64,000 nucleotides of DNA from assembly GCA_020725195.1 (NCBI GenBank), contig DYFL01000004.1:23643-87642 (forward strand). The letters run 5' to 3'. The DNA is from Hydrogenophilus sp. Its GTDB lineage: Bacteria > Pseudomonadota > Gammaproteobacteria > Burkholderiales > Thiobacillaceae. The notes below the pieces were generated by a model. That model was not told the origin of the DNA. It searched no databases and worked only from the letters and a program-made list of their open reading frames with translations. Of this stretch, positions 30,405 through 45,400 are shown in pieces. Numbering within the stretch: position 1 is the stretch's first letter; each line of letters starts with the position of its first letter. The translations under genes were made by a program, and so were the position numbers.

Positions 30405-33400
30405 CAAGAACGACGACTTCCTCGGCTTCGCCAGGAACCTGGCCGAGCTCGTGGCCAAGGAGAACCCCGCCGACGTCGAGGCCCTCGCAGGCCTGAACCT
30501 CTCCGGCGCCACGGTCGAGGCGACCCGTACCCAGCTCGTGGGCAAGATCGGCGAGAACATGTCCATCCGCCGCTTCGTGCGCCTCGAAACCATGGGCGCG
30601 CTCGCCAGCTACGTGCACGGCGGCGCCAGGATCGGCGTCCTGGTGGACGTCACCGGTGCCGACGAGCAGCTCGCCCGCGACCTCGCCATGCACATCGCCG
30701 CCAGCAAGCCGGTGGCCCTGGCCAAGGAGCACGTGTCGGCCGAGCTCATCGAGAAGGAGCGCTCCATCGCCTCCCAGAAGGCCGCCGAATCCGGCAAGCC
30801 CGCCGAGATCGTGGCCAAGATGGTGGAGGGGTCGGTGGCCAAGTACCTGAAGGAGGTCACCCTGCTGGGCCAGCCCTTCGTCAAGGACGACAAGCAGACC
30901 GTCGAGCAGGTGCTCAAGGCCAGGGGCGCCAGTGTCGCCGCCTTCACCCTCTACGTGGTGGGCGAAGGCATCGAGAAGCGCAAGGACGACTTCGTGGCCG
31001 AGGTGATGGCCCAGGCCGGCAAGGCCTGACATGGCCGCCGCGCCCGCCTACAAGCGCATCCTGCTCAAGCTCTCGGGCGAGGCCCTCATGGGCGACGGGA
31101 GCTATGGCATCGACCCCGCCACCCTCGAGGGTGTCTGCAGCCAGGTCAAGGAGGTCGCGGGCCTGGGCGTGCAGGTGGGCATCGTGGTCGGCGGCGGCAA
31201 CATCTTCCGCGGCATGGCCGGGGCCGCCTCCGGCATGGACCGGGCCACGGCCGACTACATGGGCATGCTCGCCACGGTGATGAACTCCATGGCCCTGCAG
31301 GACACCTTCCGGCGCCTGGGGGTGCCCGCCCGCGTGCAGTCGGCCCTGAACCTGGAGCATGTCGCCGAACCCTACCGCCGCGCCCAGTCCCTGAGCTATC
31401 TGGAAGACGGCAAGGTGGTGATCTTCGCCGCCGGCACCGGCAACCCCTTCTTCACCACCGACACCGCCGCCGCCCTGCGCGGGGTGGAGATCGGCGCCGA
31501 TGCGATGTTCAAGGCGACCAAGGTCGACGGGGTCTACGACGCCGACCCCAAGAAGCATCCGGGCGCCCGCCGCTACGACGAGATCCGCTTCGACGAGGCG
31601 ATTTCGAAGAACCTGGGCGTGCTGGACGCCACCGCCTTCGCCCTGTGCCGCGAGCAGAAGCTGCCGCTCGTGGTATTCAGCATCTTCAAGCCGGGGGCGC
31701 TCAGGCGGGTCGTCATGGGCGAGGCCGAAGGCACCCGGGTGGTCCTCTGACCAAGAGCGAGTGACGAGCTACGAGGACTGAGCAAGAAGCAGGGAGTGCC
31801 TCATATACTCAGCACTCAGCCCTCGGAACTCATATTTTTCGGGAGACAGCCGTGATCAGCGACATCAAGAAGACCGCCGACGACAAGATGAAGAAGTCCG
31901 TCGAGGCCCTGAAGACGGATTTCGCCAAGGTGCGCACCGGCCGCGCCCACACGGGCATGCTGGACCACATCAAGGTGGACTATTACGGCAACCCCACGCC
32001 CATCGGCCAGGTCGCCAACCTCACCATCGTGGATGCCCACACCGTCGGCGTCACCCCTTGGGAGAAGAAGATGGCCGCCGTGATCGAGAAGGCCATCCGC
32101 GACTCCGACCTGGGCCTCAACCCCTCCAGCATGGGGGATATCGTCCGCGTGCCCATGCCTCCGCTGACCGAGGAGCGCCGCCGTGAATTGGTCAAGGTGG
32201 TGCGTGGCGAGGCGGAAAACAGCAAGGTGGCCGTGCGCAACATCCGCCGTGACGCCATCGCGCACCTCAAGGACCTGCTCAAGAATCACGAGATCGGCGA
32301 GGACGACGAGCGTCGCGCCCAGGACGACATCCAGAAACTCACCGACAAGCACATCGCAGAGATCGACAAGGTCCTGGCTGACAAAGAAAAGGACCTCATG
32401 GCGGTATAAACGAGTGGTCAGTCGTCAGTCAGCAGTTTGCAGCAACCCAATGTTTTACAAAGGCATGCTGCCATCTGACTTCTGACGACTGCCGACTTTA
32501 AAGCCATGATCCGAAAATTCTTCAGCTCCACCGCGAGCGTCCCCGAGGCGGCCGCCATCCCCCGCCATGTCGCCATCATCATGGACGGCAACGGGCGCTG
32601 GGCCAAGAAGCGCCTGCTGCCCCGCGTGGCCGGCCACCAGCAGGGCGTGGAACGGGTCCGCGACGTGGTCCAGGCCTGCATCGAGCGTGGCGTCGCCTAC
32701 CTGACCCTCTTCGCCTTCAGCTCAGAGAACTGGCGCCGGCCCAAGGAGGAGGTCTCCAAGCTCATGGAGCTCTTCGTCTACGCCCTGGAGCGCGAGGTGG
32801 GCAAGCTGCACAAGAACGGCATCTGCCTCAAGGTCGTGGGCGACCTCGGCCAGTTCAATCCGCGCTTGCAGGAACTCATCCGTGAAGGCGAGACCCTGAC
32901 CGCCGGCAACAGCCGGCTCACCCTCACCGTGGCGGCCAACTACGGCGGCCGCTGGGACATCCTCAATGCCGTGAACGCCTGGCTCAAGGCGCACCCGGAG
33001 GGCGGCGAGATCGACGAGGCGGGCCTGGCCGCACACCTCGCCACGGCCTATGCCCCGGAGCCGGACCTCTTCATCCGCACCGGCGGCGAGCAGCGCGTCA
33101 GCAACTTCCTGCTCTGGCAGCTCGCCTATGCCGAGCTCTACTTCACCGACACCCTCTGGCCCGACTTCGACGGCCAGTCCCTGGACCAGGCCATCGCCTG
33201 GTACCAGCGGCGCGAACGCCGCTTCGGACGCACCAGTGAGCAGCTTGTCCGGCACTAGCCTGCGCGTCGCCACCGGCGCCGGCCTCCTCGCCGCCGTCCT
33301 CCTGGCCCTCTATGCCGCGCCGCCGCCGCTGTGGACCGCCCTGGTGCTGCTCTTCCTGGCCGCGGCCGCCTGGGAATGGGCCCGACTGCTCGCCTTCGGG

Positions 33401-36400
33401 CCGCTGCTGCGCCATCTCTACGCCGGGGCGACGGCCCTGGTGGGCGTCCTGCTCGCCACCGGCCCGGCGCCCGCCCTGCCCCATGCCTATGTCGCCGCGG
33501 CGGCCTTCTGGGCCGTTCTCGCCCCGCTCTGGCTGGCCCGCCTCGGGGCCCTGCCGGGGCCCGGGCTCGGCTGGCTGGCGGGCTGGGTGGTGCTGCTGCC
33601 GGCGGGGCTCGCCCTCGTCTACCTGCGCGGCGAGAGTCCCCACCTCCTGCTCGCCTTCATCGCGCTGACGGCCATCGCCGACAGCGCGGCCTACTTCGCC
33701 GGCCGCGCCTTCGGCCGCCGCAAGCTCGCCCCGCGCATCAGCCCCGGCAAGACCCGGGAAGGGGCGCTGGGCGCGGCCGCCGCCGTCGCCGCCTACGGCC
33801 TGCTCCTGGCCCTGTTCGGGCCCTGGGCCTGCGACCTCGGCTGTATCGTGCAGGTGGTGGCCGGCTGTCTGATCCTGTTCGTCCTGAGCGTCGAAGGCGA
33901 CCTCCTCGAATCCTGGATCAAGCGCCGCGCCGGCGTGAAGGACAGCGGCGCGATCCTGCCCGGCCACGGCGGCGTGCTCGACCGCGTGGACAGCCACCTC
34001 GCCGTGCTCCCGGTGGCGGCGCTGCTGTGGATGTGGCTGAGATCATGACCCTACGCAACCTGACCATCCTCGGCGCCACCGGCACCATCGGCGTCAACAC
34101 CCTGGACGTCGTGGCCAGGCACCCGGAGCGCTTCCGGGTGGTCGCGCTCTCCGGCTTCAACCAGATCGAAAGGCTGGCCGGGCAGTGCCGGCAGTTCCGC
34201 CCGCGCTATGCCGTGGTGCCCGACGCCGCCCGGGCCCGGGCCTTGGCGGCGCTGGTCGCGGATCTCCCCGTCGAGGTGCTGCACGGCGAGGCCGCCCTGG
34301 AGGAGATCTCGGCCCTGCCCGAGGTGGACACGGTGATGGCCGCCATCGTCGGGGCCGCCGGCCTGCGGCCCGCCCTGGCCGCGGCGCGGGCGGGCAAGCG
34401 CATCCTGCTCGCGAACAAGGAGACCCTGGTGATGGCGGGCCGCTTCTTCATGGAGGCGGTGCGCGAGGGCGGCGCCACGATCCTGCCCATCGACAGCGAG
34501 CACAATGCGATCTTCCAGTGCATGCCTGCGGAATTCGGCGCAGAGTGCCGGGCGCAGAGCAGCGAGCATCCCGCCCCCCGCCCCGCGCCCCGCGCCCCTC
34601 GCCTGCCTGCAGGCGTGCGCCGCATCCTGCTCACCGCCTCGGGCGGGCCCTTCCGCACCCGTGCCCTCGAGACCCTGGCCGCGGTCACCCCCGAGGAGGC
34701 GGTGGCCCATCCCAACTGGGTCATGGGCCGCAAGATCTCGGTCGACTCGGCCACCATGATGAACAAGGGGCTGGAGGTGATCGAGGCGCATTGGCTCTTC
34801 AGCGCCCGCCCCGAAGAGATCGAGGTGGTCATCCACCCCCAGAGCATCGTCCATTCCATGGTGGAGTACCGGGACGGCTCGGTCATCGCCCAGCTCTCCC
34901 ACCCCGACATGCGCACCCCCATCGCCCACGCCCTCGCCTACCCGGAGCGGGTGGAGGCCGGCGTGCCCTGGCTCGACCTCGCCCGCATCGGCAGCCTCAG
35001 CTTCGAGGCGCCGGACACGCGGCGCTTCCCCTGCCTCAAGCTCGCCTACGAGGCCCTGCAGGCGGGGGGCGCCGCCCCCACCGTGCTCAACGCGGCCAAC
35101 GAGGAGGCCGTGGCGGCCTTCCTCGCCCACGCCATCCCCTACCTGGCCATCGCCGAGGCCCTCGCCGAGACCCTCGGGCAGCTCGGCACCGCCCCCGTGG
35201 GGAGCCTGGATGACCTGGTCGCCGTCGACGCCGAGGCCCGCGCCGCGGCCCGCGCCCTGATGGCCCGGCACGCCGCCGGGGCGAGGCGCGGGGCCTGATG
35301 GCCGGGAAGCTCCCGGGCCGCGACCGGGCGCCGGCCTGCTATATTATTCGCGGCCCAACCCGCCCCCCTGACCCCCGACCCCTGACCCCCGACCCCTGAC
35401 CCCTGACCCCTGACCCCTGAAATGATCACCCTCCTCGCCTTCCTGCTCACCGTGGCCATCCTCATCGTGGTGCACGAGCTGGGCCATTACGCGGTGGCGC
35501 GCCTCGCCGGGGTGAAGGTGCTGCGCTTCTCGGTGGGCTTCGGCCCGATCCTCGCCCGGCGCCGGGACCGGCACGGCACCGAATGGGCGGTGTCCGCCAT
35601 CCCCATGGGCGGCTATGTGAAGATGCTCGACGAGCGCGAAGGCGAGGTGGCGCCGCAGGACCTGCCCTACGCCTTCAACCGGCAGAACGTGTGGCGGCGC
35701 AGCGCCATCGTGTTGGCCGGGCCGGTGGCCAACTTCCTGCTCGCCATCCTGCTTTTCTGGGCCCTGTTCATCTACGGCATACCGGCCCTCAAGCCCATCC
35801 TGGGCGAGCCGCCGGCGGGCACGGCGGCACAGCTGGCCGGCATCCGGGCGGGCGAGTCCGTGCTCAGGGTCAACGACGAGGCGGTGGCCAGCTGGCAGGA
35901 CCTGCACTGGTCCATGCTCCGCCACGGCTTCGGCAAGGACCGGGTCGTCCTCGAAACCCGGGACGAGGCCGGACGGCTCTTCCAGCGCCGGCTCGACCTG
36001 AGCGGCCTGGAGCGGGAGGCACGCGAGGCCAATCTGCCCAAGGCGGCCGGGCTGGTGCGCTACATGCCGCCCATCGCCCCGGTGTTCGACGCCGTGCTGC
36101 CCGGCAGCCCGGCGGCCCGGGCCGGCCTGCAGGCCGGCGACCGGGTCCTGGCCATCGACGGCATCCCGGTGGCGCAGTGGGACGACATGGTCGCCCGGGT
36201 CCGCGACGCGCCCGGGCGCGCCATGGACCTCGAGATCGAGCGCGACGGCCAGCGCCTGGCCAGGCAGGTCACCCCCGAGCGCGCCGAGGAGGCCGGCAAG
36301 GCCGTCGGCCGCATCGGGGCCGCGCCCCGCATCGAGGCCGAGGTGCTGGAGCGGCTGCACACCCAGGTCAGCTACGGGCCCGTGCAGGCCGTCAGCCGCG

Positions 36401-39400
36401 CCCTCTCCAAGACCTGGGAGCTCTCCGCCTTCAGCCTGGAGATGCTGGGGCGCATGGTGCTGGGCCAGTCCTCGCTGAAGAACATCGCCGGCCCCGTCAC
36501 CATCGCCGACTACGCGGGGCAGTCGGTCAAGAGCGGAGTGGCCAGCTTCGTCGGCTTCCTGGCCCTGATCAGCATCAGCCTCGGCGTGCTCAACCTGCTG
36601 CCCATCCCGTTACTGGATGGCGGGCATTTACTGTATTATCTGGCGGAAATTTTGACCGGCCGGCCGGTACCCGAACGCGTGCAGGCGATCGGACAGAGGA
36701 TCGGCCTGGCCTTGTTGGGCGTGCTGATGTTCCTCGCCCTGTTCAACGACTTGCAGCGACTGCTCACACAATGAAAACCAAACTGCGCCCGAGTGCAGGC
36801 TTCGCCTCCCCCCGCCTCACGAGCATCGCCCTGGCCGCAGCGCTCTTCGCCGCCCAAGCCCACGCCTTCGAGCCCTTCCAGGTCCGGGACATCCGGGTCG
36901 AGGGCATCCAGCGCACGGAGGCCGGCACGGTCTTCAGCTACCTGCCGGTGAAGGTCGGCGAAACCCTCACGCCCGACAAGGCCTCCGCCGCCATCAAGGC
37001 GCTGTACGCGACCGGCTTCTTCAAGGACGTGCGCCTCGAGGTGCAGGACGGGGTGCTCATCGTGCAGGTCGACGAGCGGCCCGCCATCGCCCAGATCGAA
37101 TTCCACGGCATGAAGGAGTTCGGCAAGGACGACATCAGGGCGGGCCTCAAGCAGCTCGGCATGGCCGAGGGGCGCATCCTCGACAAGGCCCTGCTCGACC
37201 GCGCCGAGCAGGAGCTCAAGCGCCAGTACTACAACCGCGGCATGTACGCCGTGGAGGTCGCCGCCCGCACCTCGCCGCTCGAGCGCAACCGCGTGGCGGT
37301 CACCTTCGAGGTCTCCGAGGGCGAGGTGGCCAAGATCCGCGCCATCAACATCGTGGGGGCCAAGGCCTTCAAGGAGAAGGAGCTGCTCGACCTCTTCGTC
37401 CTGCGCACCCCGGGCTGGCTGACCTGGTTCACCAAGCACGACCAGTATTCCAAGCAGAAGCTCACCGCCGACCTGGAGGCGCTGCGCTCGCACTACCTCA
37501 ACCGCGGCTACCTGGAGTTCAGCATCGACGCGCCTCAGGTGTCGATCACCCCGGACAAGAAGGACATCTACATCACCATCAACATCACGGAAGGCGAGAA
37601 GTACACCGTCTCCGACTACCGCATCGCGGGCGAGATGGTGGTGCCCGAGGACGAGCTCAGGGCCCTGGTCACGCTGAAGCCCGGCGAGGCCTTCTCCCGG
37701 GAGCGGCTCAACGAGTCGGTCAAGAAGATGGGCGACCGCCTGGGCAACGACGGCTACGCCTTCGCCAACATCAACGCCGCGCCCGAGATCGACAAGGAAA
37801 AGCGCGAGGTCGCCTTCACCTTCCTCGTGGACCCGGGCCGCCGGGTCTACGTGCGCCGCATCAACGTCGCCGGCAACAACAAGACCCGCGACGAGGTCAT
37901 CCGCCGCGAGATGCGCCAGATGGAGGGCGGCTGGTACGCCGCCGACAAGATCAACCGCTCCCGCGAGCGGGTCGACCGGCTGGGCTACTTCACCGAGGTC
38001 AACGTGGAGACGCCGCCGGTGGCCGGCACCACCGACCAGGTGGACATGAACCTCTCCGTCACCGAGAAGCCCACCGGCAACCTCCTGCTGGGTGCGGGCT
38101 TCTCCAGCTCGGAAGGCCTGGTGCTCTCCGGCTCGGTCTCGCAGAACAACCTCTTCGGCACCGGCAACCGCCTGTCGCTGCAGATGAACAGCGGCCGCGT
38201 CAACACGCTCTACGCCCTGTCCTTCACCAACCCCTATTTCACCAAGGACGGGGTGAGCCTGGGCTACGACATCTACCGCCGCGACCGGGACACCGCCGAC
38301 CTGGATGGGGTATCGGAATACAGCACCTCCACCCTGGGCGCGGGCCTGCGCCTGGGCGTGCCCATCACCGAGAAGGACACCATCCACCTCGGGGCGGCGG
38401 TGGAGAAGTATTCGCTGGACCTGAACCCCGCCGTCAGCGCGGACTATCTGGAGCGCTTTGCCGTAAGCATGGGGGGCACCATCTACGGGGTGGACACCAA
38501 CTCCCTGCGCCTGGACGCCGGCTGGTCCAGGGACCACCGCGACAGCCTGCTCTATCCCACCAAGGGCAGCTTCCAGCGCCTGTACGGCGAGCTGGGCACC
38601 CCCGTGGGCGACCTGAACTACTACAAGCTGTCCTACGAATACCAGTGGTTCCGCCCGCTCGCCAGGGACTTCGTGCTCATGCTCAACGGCGAGATCGGCT
38701 GGGGCGGCGGCTACGGCGGCGACGCCATGCCCTTCTTCCGCAACTTCTACGCCGGCGGAATCGGCTCGGTGCGGGGCTACAAGTCCGGCACCATCGGCCC
38801 CAGGGACACGCCGACCGGCGCCGCACTGGGCGGCGACAAGCGCCTGGTCGGCAACGCCGAGCTGCTCTTCCCCTTCCCCGGCCTGGGCAAGGACCGCTCG
38901 GTGCGCCTCTCGGTCTTCGCCGACGCCGGCGCCGTCTGGGGCCCCGGTGACACCGAGGGGGACTACAAGGACTTCGCCTTCGGCGACCTGCGCTACTCCG
39001 CCGGTGTGGCCGTGACCTGGTACTCGCCCTTCGGGCCGCTCAAGTTCTCCTTCGCCCAGCCCCTGAACGCCGAGACCGGCGATCAGGAAGAGGCCTTCCA
39101 GTTCCAGCTGGGCACGGTGTTCTGAAGACTGGCCACCGGCGAAGCCGAGCCGCACGGCGGCCGAAACCCCTATAGATGGAGACCCCCATGATGAAGAAGA
39201 CCCTCATCGCCTTCCTGATGCTGGCCGCTTGCACGCCTGCCCTCGCCGCCGAGTCCAAGATCGGCTACGTCAACACCGAGCGCATCTTCCGCGATTCGCA
39301 GCTCGCCCAGAGGGCCCAGAAGAAGCTGGAGAAGGAGTTCGCCGCGCGGGAGCAGGACATCCAGAAGCAGATCAGGCAGGCGCGGGACCTGCAGGCCAGT

Positions 39401-42400
39401 CTGGAAAAGGACTCCCTGACCATGGCCGAGGCCGAGCGCACCAAGCGGGAGCGCGACCTGGCCAACCTGAACCGGGACATCCAGCGGGCCCAGCGCGAAT
39501 TCCGCGAGGACCTCAACCAGCGCAAGAACGAGGAATTCGCCGGCATCCACGAGCGCGCGCGCAAGACCATCATGGACATCGCCAAGCGCGAGGACTTCGA
39601 CCTCATCGTGGAAAACGCCGTGTACGCCAGCCCCCGCGTGGACATCACTGACAAGGTCCTCAAGGCGATCGAGCGCTGATTTCCATGCCGTCCGGATACA
39701 CCCTGAGCGAGCTTCAGGCCAGGCTGGGCGGTGAGGCGATCGACGACACGGGCCAGCGCTACACGAACGTGGCCTCGCTGGGCCAGGCCAGCGACACCGA
39801 GATCAGCTTTGTAGCAAGCGAGAAGTATCTTGAAGTCGCGCGCGCCAGCCGGGCCGGCGCCCTGCTCATCCCCCCGTCCCTGGCCGACAGGCTCTCGATG
39901 CCCCGTCTCGCCGTCGCCAACCCCCATGCGGCCTTCGCCCGGGCCGCGGCGCTGTTCCACCCCGAGCCTCCGGCCGAGGCGGGCATCCACCCCAGCGCCG
40001 TGATCGGCGAGGGCGCCGTGATCGCCCCCGAGGCCAGCATCGGCCCCAACGTCGTCATCGGGGCCGGCAGCCGGATCGGCGCCCACACCCGCATCGCCGC
40101 CGGTGCGGCCGTCGGCGCGGGTGTCGCCATCGGCGCCGACTGCCGCCTCTACCCCAACGTCTGCGTCTATGACGCCTGCGTCATCGGCGACCGGGTCATC
40201 CTGCACGCGGGCTGCGTCATCGGCTCCGACGGCTTCGGTCTCGCCCGGGAGGGGGAGCGCTGGCTCAAGGTGCCCCAGGTCGGCCGCGTCGTCGTCGGCG
40301 ACGACGTCGAGATCGGCGCCAACACCACCGTCGACCGGGGCGCGCTGGAGGACACGCTGATCGGCGCCGGGGCCAAGATCGACAACCTGGTGCAGATCGC
40401 GCACAACGTGCAGATCGGCGAGCACACCGCCATCGCCGGCTGCGCCGGCATCGCCGGCAGCACCCGGATCGGCCGCCACTGCCTCATCGGCGGCGCCGCC
40501 ATGATCCTGGGCCACATCGAGATCGGTGACGGGGTCACGGTATCGGGCGCCTCCTTCATCGGCAAGTCGATCAAGGAACCCGGCGTCTACACCTCGACCC
40601 AGCCTCAGATGCCCCACGCCGAGTGGCTGAGGAACGCCGCCCAGCTCAGACACCTGGCCGACATGCGCGAGCGCATCCGGACGCTGGAGAGGCAGCTCGC
40701 GCAACTTGCAAAGAACACGCCGTAACCCGCTGTAATCGCTATGGAAACCGCTATGGACATCAAGGACATCATGCGGCACCTGCCGCACCGCTACCCCTTC
40801 CTGCTCGTGGACCGGGTGCTGGAGATGGAGCTGGGCAGCCGCATCAGCGCGATCAAGAACGTGACCATGAACGAGCCCTTCTTCCCGGGCCACTTCCCCC
40901 ACCATCCGGTGATGCCGGGGGTGCTGATCATCGAGGCCCTGGCCCAGGCCGCGGGCATCCTCGCCTTCGCCACCGCCGGCGAGGCGGTGAACGAGAACTC
41001 CGTCATCTACTTCGTCGGCATCGACAACGCCCGTTTCAAGCGCCCCGTGGTCCCCGGCGACCAGCTCCGGCTCCAGGCCAGCATCACCAAGAACATGCGC
41101 GGCATCTGGAAGTTCTCCGCCCAGGCCCTGGTCGACGGCCAGCTCGCCAGCGAGGCGGAGCTGATGTGTACCCTGCGCACCGTGGAGTGACCGGGAACCG
41201 CCGCATGATCCACCCCACCGCCATCGTCCACCCCGGCGCCAAGCTCGGCGCCAACGTCGAGATCGGCCCCTACGCCATCGTCGGCGAGCACGTCGAGATC
41301 GGCGACGATACCCGCATCGGCCCCCATGCCGTGGTCACGGGCCACACCCGCATCGGCCGCGGCAACCGCATCTTCCAGTTCGTCTCCCTGGGCGAGGAGC
41401 CGCAGGACAAGAAGTACGCCGGCGAGCCCACCCTTCTTACGATCGGCGACCACAACACCATCCGCGAGTTCTGCACCTTCAACACCGGCACCGTGCAGGA
41501 CCGCGGCGCGACCCGCATCGGCAGCCACAACTGGATCATGGCCTACGTGCACATCGCGCACGACTGCATGGTCGGCGACCACGTCATCTTCGCCAACAAC
41601 GCCTCGCTGGCGGGCCACGTGGAGGTGGCCGACCACGTCATCCTGGGCGGCTTCAGCGGCGTGCACCAGTTCTGCCGCATCGGCGCCCACGCGATCACCG
41701 GCATCGCCTCCGTGCTGCGCCAGGACGTCCCGCCCTTCGTCACCGCCGCCGGCAACCCGGCCGCCCCCCACGGCATCAACGCCGAGGGCCTCAGGCGCCG
41801 CGGCTTCGGCCCGGAGGCGGTGAGCGCGGTGAAACGCGCCTACAAGACCCTCTACAAGTCGGGGCAGTCCCTCGCCGAGGCGGCCGCGGCCATCGCCGCC
41901 GAGGCGCAGACCCATCCCGAACTCCAGCCCCTCGCCGATTTCCTGGCCCAGCCCGGCCGCGGCATCATCCGCTAAATGGCTCGGGGCGGGGAGATGAAGC
42001 GCGAGGCGAGCGAGGTCTTGGCGGCGACTAAGGCGCCCCTCGCCCCGACTGTCGGCATCGTCGCCGGCGAGGCCTCGGGCGATCTCCTCGGCAGCCTGCT
42101 CATGCGCGCCGTGCAGGAGGCCGGGCTGCCCGCCGAATTCTCGGGCGTCGCCGGCCCCAGGATGCAGGCGCGCGGGGCGCGCTCCCTCTTTCCCATGGAG
42201 ACCCTGGCCGTGCGCGGCTATGTGGAGGCCCTCGCCAACCTGCGCCAGATCCTGGCCATCCGCCGGCAGCTGAAGCGCCAATTCCTCGCCGAGCGGCCCA
42301 GGCTCTTCATCGGCGTGGACGCCCCCGACTTCAACCTGGCGCTGGAATCGAGCCTCAGACGCGCCGGCGTGCCCACGGTGCACTTCGTCAGCCCCTCCGT

Positions 42401-45400
42401 CTGGGCCTGGCGCCGCGGCCGCATCCGCAAGATCCGGCGCGCCGTCTCCCACATGCTGCTCATCTTCCCGTTCGAGGAGGCGATCTACCGCGAGGCCGGC
42501 ATCCCGGCCACCTACGTGGGCCATCCCCTCGCCTACGCCCTGCCCGAGCGGCCCGACCGCAAGGCGGCACGGGCGCGCCTGGGCCTTAACGCCGGGGGCG
42601 AATACCTCCTGCTCATGCCGGGCAGCCGCCAGGGCGAGCTCGAGCACCTGGCCGACACCTTCATCGAGGCGGCCAGGCTCATGCACCGGCGCCGGCCGAC
42701 GCTCCGCTTCCTGGTGCCGCTGGTCAGCCGCGAGACGCAGCTGCGGTTCGAGACCGCGCTCTATCGCCTGCAGGCCCAGGACCTGCCGATCCGCATCCTC
42801 TTCGGCCATGCCCACGACGCGATGCAGGCGGCCGACGCCGCGGTCATCGCCTCGGGCACGGCCACCCTGGAGGCGGCCCTGCTCGGCTGCCCGCACGTCA
42901 TCACCTACAAGGTGCCCTGGCTCACCTACCAGATCATGCGCCGGCAGGCCTACCTGCCCTACATCGGCCTGCCCAACATCCTGGCCGGCCGCCCGGTGGT
43001 GCCCGAGCTCGTCCAGAGGCAGGCCGAACCCGAGACCCTCGCGGACGCCGCGCTCAGGCTCCTGGAAGACGGGGCCGGGCGCCGGGAGATGCTCGATGCC
43101 TTCGAGGCGCTGCGCCGCACCCTGCGGCGCGACACCCCGCGTCTCATCGCCGAGGCCCTGCGGCCCTTCCTGGCATGACGGGCGCCGGGCTCATCTGCGG
43201 CGTCGACGAGGCCGGGCGCGGCCCCCTGGCCGGGCCGGTGTGCGCCGCCGCGGTCATCCTCGACCCGGGGCGCCCCATCGCAGGGCTCAGGGACTCCAAG
43301 CAGCTCTCGGCCGCGCGGCGCGACCGGCTCGCCGAGGCGATCCGCGCCCGGGCCCTGGCCTGGAGCGTGGCATGGGCCTCCGTCCAGGAGATCCAGGAGC
43401 TGAACATCCTGCAGGCCACCCTGCTCGCCATGCGCCGGGCCGTCACGGGATTGACCGTCCCCCCGCACGAAGTGCTCGTCGACGGCAACCGCTGCCCCGC
43501 CGACCTGCCTTACCCCAGCCGGGCCATCGTGCAGGGCGATGCGCTGGAGCCCGCGATATCCGCGGCCTCCATCCTGGCCAAGACCGAGCGCGACGGCCTC
43601 ATGCAGCGCCTGGCGGCCGACTACCCGGAATACGGCTTCGAGCAGCATGCCGGCTATCCCACGCCCCGGCATCTCGAAGCGCTGCAAATCTACGGACCGA
43701 CGCCGGAACATAGGCTAAACTTTGCCCCGGTCAAGCGGGCCCTAGGCAAGCGCAAGGAGACAATACGATGATGGTGCTCGTCGGGTGGGTCATCGCCCTG
43801 GTCTGTATCTTCGGGGCGTACCTCGTCATCGGCGGCCATCTCGCGGCCCTGCTCCAGCCCACGAAATTCATCATGATCTTCGGCGGCGCCCTGGGGGCCA
43901 TGGTCGCCGCCAACAACAGCCACGCGATCAAGCACATCCTCGGCGGCATCGCCAGCTGCTTCAAGAGCTCGAAGTACACGCGCACCTTCTACATGGAGCT
44001 CCTGGCCCTGCTCTACGAGATCCTCGGCAAGGTCCGCCGCGAAGGCCTCATGTCCATCGAGAACGACGTCGAGGAACCCGACAAGAGCGCGCTCTTCAGC
44101 AAATACCCCACGATCATGGAACATCCGCGCCTGGTCGAATTCATCGCCGACTACCTGCGCCTCATGGTCGGCGGCAACCTCAATGCGCTCGAGATCGAGA
44201 ACCTCATGGACAACGAGATCGAGACCCACAACCATGAGGAGATGCACGCCTCGCACGCCGTCGCGAAGATGTCGGACGCCCTGCCCGCGTTCGGCATCGT
44301 GGCGGCGGTGATGGGCGTGGTGATCACCATGGGCTCGCTGCACCTGCCGCCGACCGAGCTGGGCGGCCTCATCGCCAAGGCGCTGGTGGGCGCATTCCTC
44401 GGCATCCTCCTCTCCTACGGCTTCACCGCGCCGCTCGCGAACGTGCTGGAGACGAAGGCCAACGAATCCACCAAGGTCCTGCAAACGGTCAAGGTGGTGC
44501 TGCTGGCATCCCTCAACGGCTTCTCGCCCCAGGTCTGCGTCGAATTCGGGCGCAAGGTGCTCTACACCACCGAGCGGCCGAGCTTCCGCGAACTGGAGGA
44601 CGACATCAAGGCCCGCAAGGGGAAATGAACACAGTGCCGAGGACTGAGCCAACTATGAGTCCGGCGACCGTCATCTGCTCAGTCCTCGGTCCTCATCACA
44701 CGGGACTTGGTTGATATGGCCGACGACACCCAGCGCCCCATCGTCATCAAGCGCATCAGGAAGGCGGCCCACGGCCACCACGGCGGCGCCTGGAAGATCG
44801 CCTACGCCGACTTCGTCACCGCCATGATGGCCTTCTTCCTGCTCATGTGGCTGCTGGGCTCCGTCAACACGGCCAAGCTGCAGGGCATCTCGGAGTACTT
44901 CAAGACGCCGCTGAAGGCGGCGCTGACCGGCGAGGGCCTGAGCCAGCCCAGCAGCCTCATCAAGGGCGGCGGCGAGGACCTCACGCGCAAGGCGGGCGAG
45001 GTCAAGCGCGGCGAGACCGAGCCCGCCAAGGCGAAGCTCGAGAAGGACGAGAAGGCGCGCCTGGCCGATCTCAAGGCCAAGCTCGAGAAGCTCATCGAGA
45101 ACAACCCCAAGCTCCAGCCGTTCAAGAACCAGCTCAAGATCGACATCACCAGCGAGGGCCTGCGCGTCCAGATCGTGGATGACCAGAACCGGCCCATGTT
45201 CGATTCGGGCAGCGCCGTCATGAAGCCCTATACGCGGGAGATCCTGAGGGCCTTCGGCCACACCCTCAACGAGGTGCCCAACCGCGTCAGCCTCTCGGGC
45301 CACACCGATGCGATCCAGTACCTCTCGGGCGAGCGCGGCTACAGCAACTGGGAGCTGTCCGCAGACCGGTCCAACGCCTCCCGCCGGGAGCTCGTCGCCG